From positions 1-11,048 of the forward strand of contig JAFUUN010000010.1 of NCBI GenBank assembly GCA_017477855.1: a DNA stretch of 11,048 bases. The letters are read 5' to 3'. The notes beneath the pieces are model-generated. The model was given only the letters and a program-made list of their open reading frames with translations, was not told the origin of the DNA and made no database searches. The position numbers and the translations under genes are program-made. Source of the stretch: Rickettsiales bacterium (GTDB taxonomy: Bacteria > Pseudomonadota > Alphaproteobacteria > Rickettsiales > Deianiraeaceae). Shown here piece by piece: positions 7,635 to 11,048 of this stretch; position 1 is the stretch's first letter, and each line of letters begins with the position of its first letter.

Positions 7635-7719
7635 TTGTTGCGCCGCCCGAAGCCACGCCCTCGCCGTTTGGCTGCTCCTCGTTCCTCGTCGGCCAAACGC
7701 GCTCCGCGCCGCGCAACAA
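7635..7719. repeat. GC-rich palindromic intergenic repeat, copy B
   Basis: This copy is sharply GC-rich (52 of 70 bases in 7641-7710) in an AT-rich gap between divergent genes. The ends are a perfect 9-bp inverted repeat, TTGTTGCGC (7635-7643) with GCGCAACAA (7711-7719). An inner 8-bp stem, CGTTTGGC (7665-7672) with GCCAAACG (7692-7699), closes a loop containing two CCTCGT units. The element resembles REP/MITE-type intergenic palindromes or a structured RNA; no protein-coding sense is evident. It lies about 58 bases upstream of the minus-strand pilC start and about 38 bases upstream of dps, so it could affect either gene. Confidence 0.8.
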
Positions 7720-7756
7720 CATAACCATTGACAATTAAAATCCACAGCAAACCACT

Positions 7757-8212
7757 ATGGCAATTTTATTTATGAAACAAGAAAAATTGTTCGCACTATT
7801 GAGTTGCTATTACGCATTGGAGAGCAAATTGCGCTGCTATCACTGGAATGTTCACGGAGAAAACTTCGTCCAGTTGCACGAGCTTTTTGAGAAGCAATAT
7901 GACGTTTTGGCAGATGAAATTGATACAATAGCAGAGCAAATCAGAAAACTTGGCGAGCTTGTTCCTGGCACAATGGAGAACTACTTAAAAGCAGCAGACA
8001 AAGCGGATTTTGATACAACAAACAGAGCCGAAAAAAGTCAGGATATGTTGCACTGCTTGATTGAGGCCAATAAACAATTAGCTGAAATGATCGTTAACAT
8101 CAAGGCAAAATTTGATGGTGATAGAAAATATATTTCCACATGTGCCATGATGGACGGCCTACTTGAAAGTAGAGAGAAAGATATCTGGTTCCTTGAAAGT
8201 TGTTTGAAATAG
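7757..8212 (+). CDS. dps: Dps-family mini-ferritin (DNA protection / iron storage)
   Basis: Dps proteins form 12-subunit shells that oxidise iron with hydrogen peroxide and protect DNA under stress or starvation. The 151 residues fit the family. The inter-subunit ferroxidase ligands are all present with family spacing: His29 (YHWNVHG), His41 (LHELF), Asp56 and Glu60 (DTIAEQIRKLG), giving steps of 12, 15 and 4. There is no long lysine-rich N-terminal tail of the kind E. coli Dps uses to bind DNA, so iron detoxification may be its main role. The start could be ATG 7757 or ATG 7772; neither has a clear ribosome-binding site. The next gene follows 19 bases after its TAG, making it the first gene of the probable four-gene operon. 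Palindromic repeat B lies just upstream. Confidence 0.92.
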   Translation: MAILFMKQEKLFALLSCYYALESKLRCYHWNVHGENFVQLHELFEKQYDVLADEIDTIAEQIRKLGELVPGTMENYLKAADKADFDTTNRAEKSQDMLHCLIEANKQLAEMIVNIKAKFDGDRKYISTCAMMDGLLESREKDIWFLESCLK

Positions 8213-8231
8213 TTTGCCTAAAACATTTTAC

Positions 8232-9035
8232 ATGATTGGAGACAGACAGGTTATAGCTATAATTTTTGCAGGCGGAGCTGGCCAACGATTGCGTGAAAGT
8301 TGTGCTTATAATTTCGTGCAGAATTTGCCAAAGCAGTTTCTGGATGTAAATGGTTGCCCGATTTTAATTCACACGCTCAACATTTTTCAGCAGAACGACA
8401 AGGTTGACAAAATTTACATCGCAACGCACAAGGATTATTTTGAATATACAAAAGAGCTGGTTGAAAAATATAAAATCACTAAAATTGCAGGTATAACAAT
8501 CGGCGCGGGCACAGCGCTTGGCTCACAGTATAATGCGCTCAAACTTGCGCAACAAGAAAACCCCGGAAATTCTATCGTTTTGATACATGATGGTGTGCGG
8601 CCAAATGTTACGCAGCAGACACTGGAAAATGTTATCAGTGGCACGCTTGAAAACGGCAATGCAATCACATGCACGAGTTGCTTTGAGACGGCCTTGATAA
8701 GCGCAGACGGTAAAACGGTTGACAAAGTTCCGTATAGAAAAAATGCCTTTACAGCACAGGCACCGCAAGGTTTTTTGCTTGACGAACTGTTGCAGGCGCA
8801 TGACACAATCCGCAAGACAAACCCAAAATACGATGACATAGTTGACTGCTGCACGATGTATAAAACATTGGAGAAGCCAGTATTTATGGTGCCCGGCAAC
8901 CGTGGAAACATCAAAATCACAACCATTGAAGATTTGTATTTATTGCGCGGATATATTCGCTACAATGAGGACAAAATGATTGTAGAACGGAGTAAAATAT
9001 TGATTGATAAGTATGAAAACAAAAGCCAAAAGTAG
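8232..9035 (+). CDS. IspD/TarI-family cytidylyltransferase
   Basis: Enzymes of this family transfer CMP from CTP to a phosphorylated polyol: methylerythritol 4-phosphate (IspD, isoprenoid synthesis) or ribitol 5-phosphate (TarI/Bcs1, wall and capsule polymers). The CTP-binding loop is seen as IIFAGGAGQRL, followed by LPKQFLDVNG, HTLNIF, HDGVRPN, QAPQGF and NIKITTIEDL, all typical. The wording LPKQFLDVNGCPILIHT is closer to TarI-like proteins than to IspD. A short insertion (ESCAYNFVQN) lengthens the loop between the G-rich motif and LPKQF. I chose ATG 8232, just ahead of the first strand; a TTG at 8214 would add six residues. The frame overlaps the next gene by 23 bases. Pairing with an SDR suggests CDP-polyol or CDP-sugar synthesis for a surface polymer, but a housekeeping IspD role is not excluded, so no symbol is given. 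Confidence 0.85.
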   Translation: MIGDRQVIAIIFAGGAGQRLRESCAYNFVQNLPKQFLDVNGCPILIHTLNIFQQNDKVDKIYIATHKDYFEYTKELVEKYKITKIAGITIGAGTALGSQYNALKLAQQENPGNSIVLIHDGVRPNVTQQTLENVISGTLENGNAITCTSCFETALISADGKTVDKVPYRKNAFTAQAPQGFLLDELLQAHDTIRKTNPKYDDIVDCCTMYKTLEKPVFMVPGNRGNIKITTIEDLYLLRGYIRYNEDKMIVERSKILIDKYENKSQK

Positions 9036-10068
9036 TAACATTTTTGACAAAAGTGATGTTGAAATTGTGAGCGAAAGCTTTGATTTCTCCGCTTTGCAAG
9101 GCGACAAAGTGCTTGTGACGGGTGCGAACGGAACAGTTGGCAGTTTGTGCGTAAAAAGCTTGGTCGCAAATGGCATAAATGTTGTGGCTTTGATTAGAAA
9201 TCAAGACAAGGCAAACAGGATTTTTCAGAGCGAGTTGGCAGACAAAGCTCTTGCAAGCAGGATTGAATTTTTGGTGCAGGACATTCGCGCGCCGATTTCT
9301 GCCGACTTGAAAGTTGATTACATCATTCACTGCGCCAGCGAGACAGCTTCCAAAGCGTTCGTAGAGCATCCAGTTGAGACAATTTTGACAACACTTGATG
9401 GAACAAAAAATATCCTTGAATTTGCCAAGACATGCGGCGTCAAGGGCGCTATTTTCCTGTCGTCAATAGAGGTCTACGGTGAACGCCACGACACAAAAGA
9501 AACATTTACAACTGAAAATGACCTCGGTTTTTTGAACTGTCTTGACTTGCGAAGCAGCTACCCAGAGGCCAAGCGCATGGCTGAAAATCTCTGCGTTGCA
9601 TACGCAAACCAGTTCGAAGTGCCAGTAAAAATTGCGCGTCTGACACAAATTTTGAGCCGTGAGTTCTCCAAAGATGACAACAGATTGATAATTCAGTTTG
9701 CGCGTGCGGTAAGAAACAAAGAGAATATCGTTCTACACACAAAGGGTGAAACAGCACGAAATTACTGCTATGTCGCGGATGCTGTTAGCGCAATTTTGAC
9801 TATTTTAACCAAGGGCACAAACGGAGAGGCCTACAATGTAGCTAACCCAAATGATTATTATTCTGTCTACGAACTAGCGAAATTACTTGAAAATGATAAC
9901 ACAAAAGTCGTACTTGAAATTGACGGAAAAGACCGCGGCTATGCAAAAACCAATCAGTTGCACATGGATGTGAACAAACTTCAAAAGCTCGGCTGGGCCG
10001 CGAGATGTCCTGTCTACGATGAGGTTTACGGTGGTGGTATGCTACCGTGCTTGAACAGTGCATTATAA
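9013..10068 (+). CDS. Extended SDR: NAD-dependent epimerase/dehydratase
   Basis: Extended short-chain dehydrogenases of this type change nucleotide-bound sugars. The 351 residues show the Rossmann NAD-binding motif VTGANGTVG (35-43), an acidic pocket segment VQDIRAP, HCASETAS, the active-site serines LSSIEVYG (150-151 within it) and the catalytic Tyr183-x3-Lys187 in SSYPEAKRMAE. A C-terminal substrate-binding part follows (NYCYVADAVSAI, GEAYNVAN). About 30 residues ahead of the Rossmann fold (MKTKAKSSNIFDKSDVEIVS) are an unusual N-terminal extension. ATG 9013 is chosen over TTG 9004. The 23-base overlap with the cytidylyltransferase and the single base to tsaD suggest coupled translation. The substrate is not readable; the neighbour suggests a CDP-linked compound. 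The family is certain, the exact reaction is not. Confidence 0.88.
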   Translation: MKTKAKSSNIFDKSDVEIVSESFDFSALQGDKVLVTGANGTVGSLCVKSLVANGINVVALIRNQDKANRIFQSELADKALASRIEFLVQDIRAPISADLKVDYIIHCASETASKAFVEHPVETILTTLDGTKNILEFAKTCGVKGAIFLSSIEVYGERHDTKETFTTENDLGFLNCLDLRSSYPEAKRMAENLCVAYANQFEVPVKIARLTQILSREFSKDDNRLIIQFARAVRNKENIVLHTKGETARNYCYVADAVSAILTILTKGTNGEAYNVANPNDYYSVYELAKLLENDNTKVVLEIDGKDRGYAKTNQLHMDVNKLQKLGWAARCPVYDEVYGGGMLPCLNSAL

Positions 10069-10069
10069 G

Positions 10070-11048
10070 ATGAGTGAATACATAATTGGCATTGAAAGTT
10101 CATGTGATGATACTTGCTTTTGCGTGATGGATATTGGCAACGGCGAGATTGCGTTTGAGCTCAACCTACATCAGGATGAGGTGCATAAACAGTATGGCGG
10201 GGTCATGCCGAACAAGGCCTCGGAGGCACATTTGCTGAATGTTGAAAAGCTTGCAAAGTCAGTGCCGCAGGAATTGCTAAAAAATGCAGTGGCTGTGGCT
10301 TGCACACAGGGCCCTGGGCTCATTGGGAGCCTGCTGGTCGGTGTTTCTTTTGCAAAGGGTTTGGCCAGTTTTTTAGGCATTCCACTGTTGAGAATTAACC
10401 ACCTTGAAGGCCATGCGGTGAGTTGCATGATTGAAAATAAGGTTGAATATCCATATTTACTACTGCTTGCGAGTGGAGGGAACTCAATGACAGTGCTTGC
10501 AAAGGAGCTTGGTGAGTATGAAATCATCGGGCAGACGCTTGATGATGCAGCCGGTGAGGCACTTGACAAGATGGCGCGCGACTTGGGAATTGACTATCCG
10601 GGTGCAATAAACATGGAGAAAATCGCGCTTACGAGTACAGATAAAAACGCATTCATTTTCAAGGATGGATGCATCAACAAAAACACGTTTAACTTCTCTT
10701 TTTCAGGGCTCAAAACGCAGTTGATGTATAAAGTCAAGTCGCTTGGTGGAGCGCAGGAGTTATCTAACAATACTCGCGCCAACTTGGCTTATGCCTGTCA
10801 GGAGGCGGTTTTTAGCACTCTCATCAAAAAAACTGAACAAGCATTTTTGAAGAACAACGAAACACTCGCCACTAAAACACTGGTTGTATGCGGTGGTGTC
10901 AGTGCAAACGAAAGATTATCATTTTTGATGCAACAGTTGGCGGAAAAACATGGACTAAAACTGATTGTTCCATCACTAAAATACACCACCGACAATGCAG
11001 CAATGATCGCCCAGGCCGGCTGTTTATATTGGAAAAGTCAGAACAAAA
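10070..11048 (+). CDS. tsaD: tRNA N6-adenosine threonylcarbamoyltransferase, 3' end outside window
   Basis: TsaD moves the threonylcarbamoyl group from TC-AMP to A37 of ANN-decoding tRNAs (t6A), working with TsaB and TsaE. The 326 visible residues cover nearly the whole protein. Motifs: GIESSCDDT at the N-terminus, GPGLIGSLLVG, metal ligands His111 and His115 in NHLEGHA (the same numbers as in E. coli), LASGGNS, GQTLDDAAGEALDK, NFSFSGLKT, CGGVSAN, and Asp308 in YTTDNAAMIA. Departures from the usual bacterial wording are PNKASEAH where PELASRxH is common, SGGNS for SGGHT, and YPGA for YPGG. SGGNS is also seen in Kae1 and, from memory, in Bacteroidota TsaD. The start ATG lies one base after the SDR stop, so it is the fourth gene of the operon. 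This block is richer in G+C than the hsd genes. It appears functional; only the last few residues are missing. Confidence 0.96.
   Translation, partial: MSEYIIGIESSCDDTCFCVMDIGNGEIAFELNLHQDEVHKQYGGVMPNKASEAHLLNVEKLAKSVPQELLKNAVAVACTQGPGLIGSLLVGVSFAKGLASFLGIPLLRINHLEGHAVSCMIENKVEYPYLLLLASGGNSMTVLAKELGEYEIIGQTLDDAAGEALDKMARDLGIDYPGAINMEKIALTSTDKNAFIFKDGCINKNTFNFSFSGLKTQLMYKVKSLGGAQELSNNTRANLAYACQEAVFSTLIKKTEQAFLKNNETLATKTLVVCGGVSANERLSFLMQQLAEKHGLKLIVPSLKYTTDNAAMIAQAGCLYWKSQNK

Noticed and set aside
7728..7756. TTGACA as a -35 box for dps
   Set aside because: The region 17 bases downstream reads accact and would place the transcript start inside or past the ATG; no acceptable -10 box is present, so the match is probably chance.
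1..11048. CRISPR arrays, tRNA or rRNA genes, insertion sequences
   Set aside because: No regularly spaced repeats, no cloverleaf-like segments and no transposase or integrase reading frames were seen; nearly all the DNA is taken up by the listed genes.

Overview
The window reads as a piece of chromosome from an AT-rich bacterium using the standard bacterial code (TGA ends at least hsdS and the 60-residue ORF). It has two blocks. From the left edge to about 6170 lies a Type I restriction-modification cassette on the + strand: hsdM (its 5' end is outside the window), hsdS, two very small membrane-protein ORFs, and hsdR. All three Hsd proteins keep their catalytic or architectural motifs and look intact. 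hsdS carries a 12-bp tandem repeat coding TELQ in its central spacer, at the place where repeat number changes the recognition-site gap in EcoR124-type enzymes. Immediately after hsdR, on the opposite strand, is a short remnant of the 3' end of another hsdS, suggesting that the locus once held an inverted second specificity gene.

From 6254 to 7719 a single minus-strand gene for a PilC/GspF-type inner-membrane platform protein sits alone, bracketed by two direct copies of an ~84-bp imperfect palindrome. The downstream-side copy (7635-7719) is strikingly GC-rich and well paired; the other (6254-6336) is a decayed relative. No other pilus or secretion gene is visible.

From 7757 to the right edge four + strand genes are packed with gaps of 19, -23 and 1 nt and probably form one operon: a Dps-type ferritin, an IspD/TarI-family cytidylyltransferase, an extended SDR (nucleotide-sugar epimerase/dehydratase type), and tsaD (tRNA t6A synthesis), which runs off the window. 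This block is visibly less AT-rich than the restriction cassette (30 G+C in 60 bases at 10201-10260 against 14 in 60 at 4261-4320), which fits a host-type operon next to an acquired restriction island.

Taxonomy: no convincing Shine-Dalgarno sequence precedes any of the clear starts, and the TsaD motifs (ESSCDDT, SGGNS, SFSGLKT, YTTDNAAMIA) resemble, from memory, those of Bacteroidota and relatives. The lone PilC and the unusual palindromes are not typical of that group, so I leave the phylum open. The points most worth a second look are the two small membrane ORFs between hsdS and hsdR, the TELQ repeat together with the inverted hsdS remnant, the palindrome pair around pilC, and the overlapping cytidylyltransferase-SDR pair.
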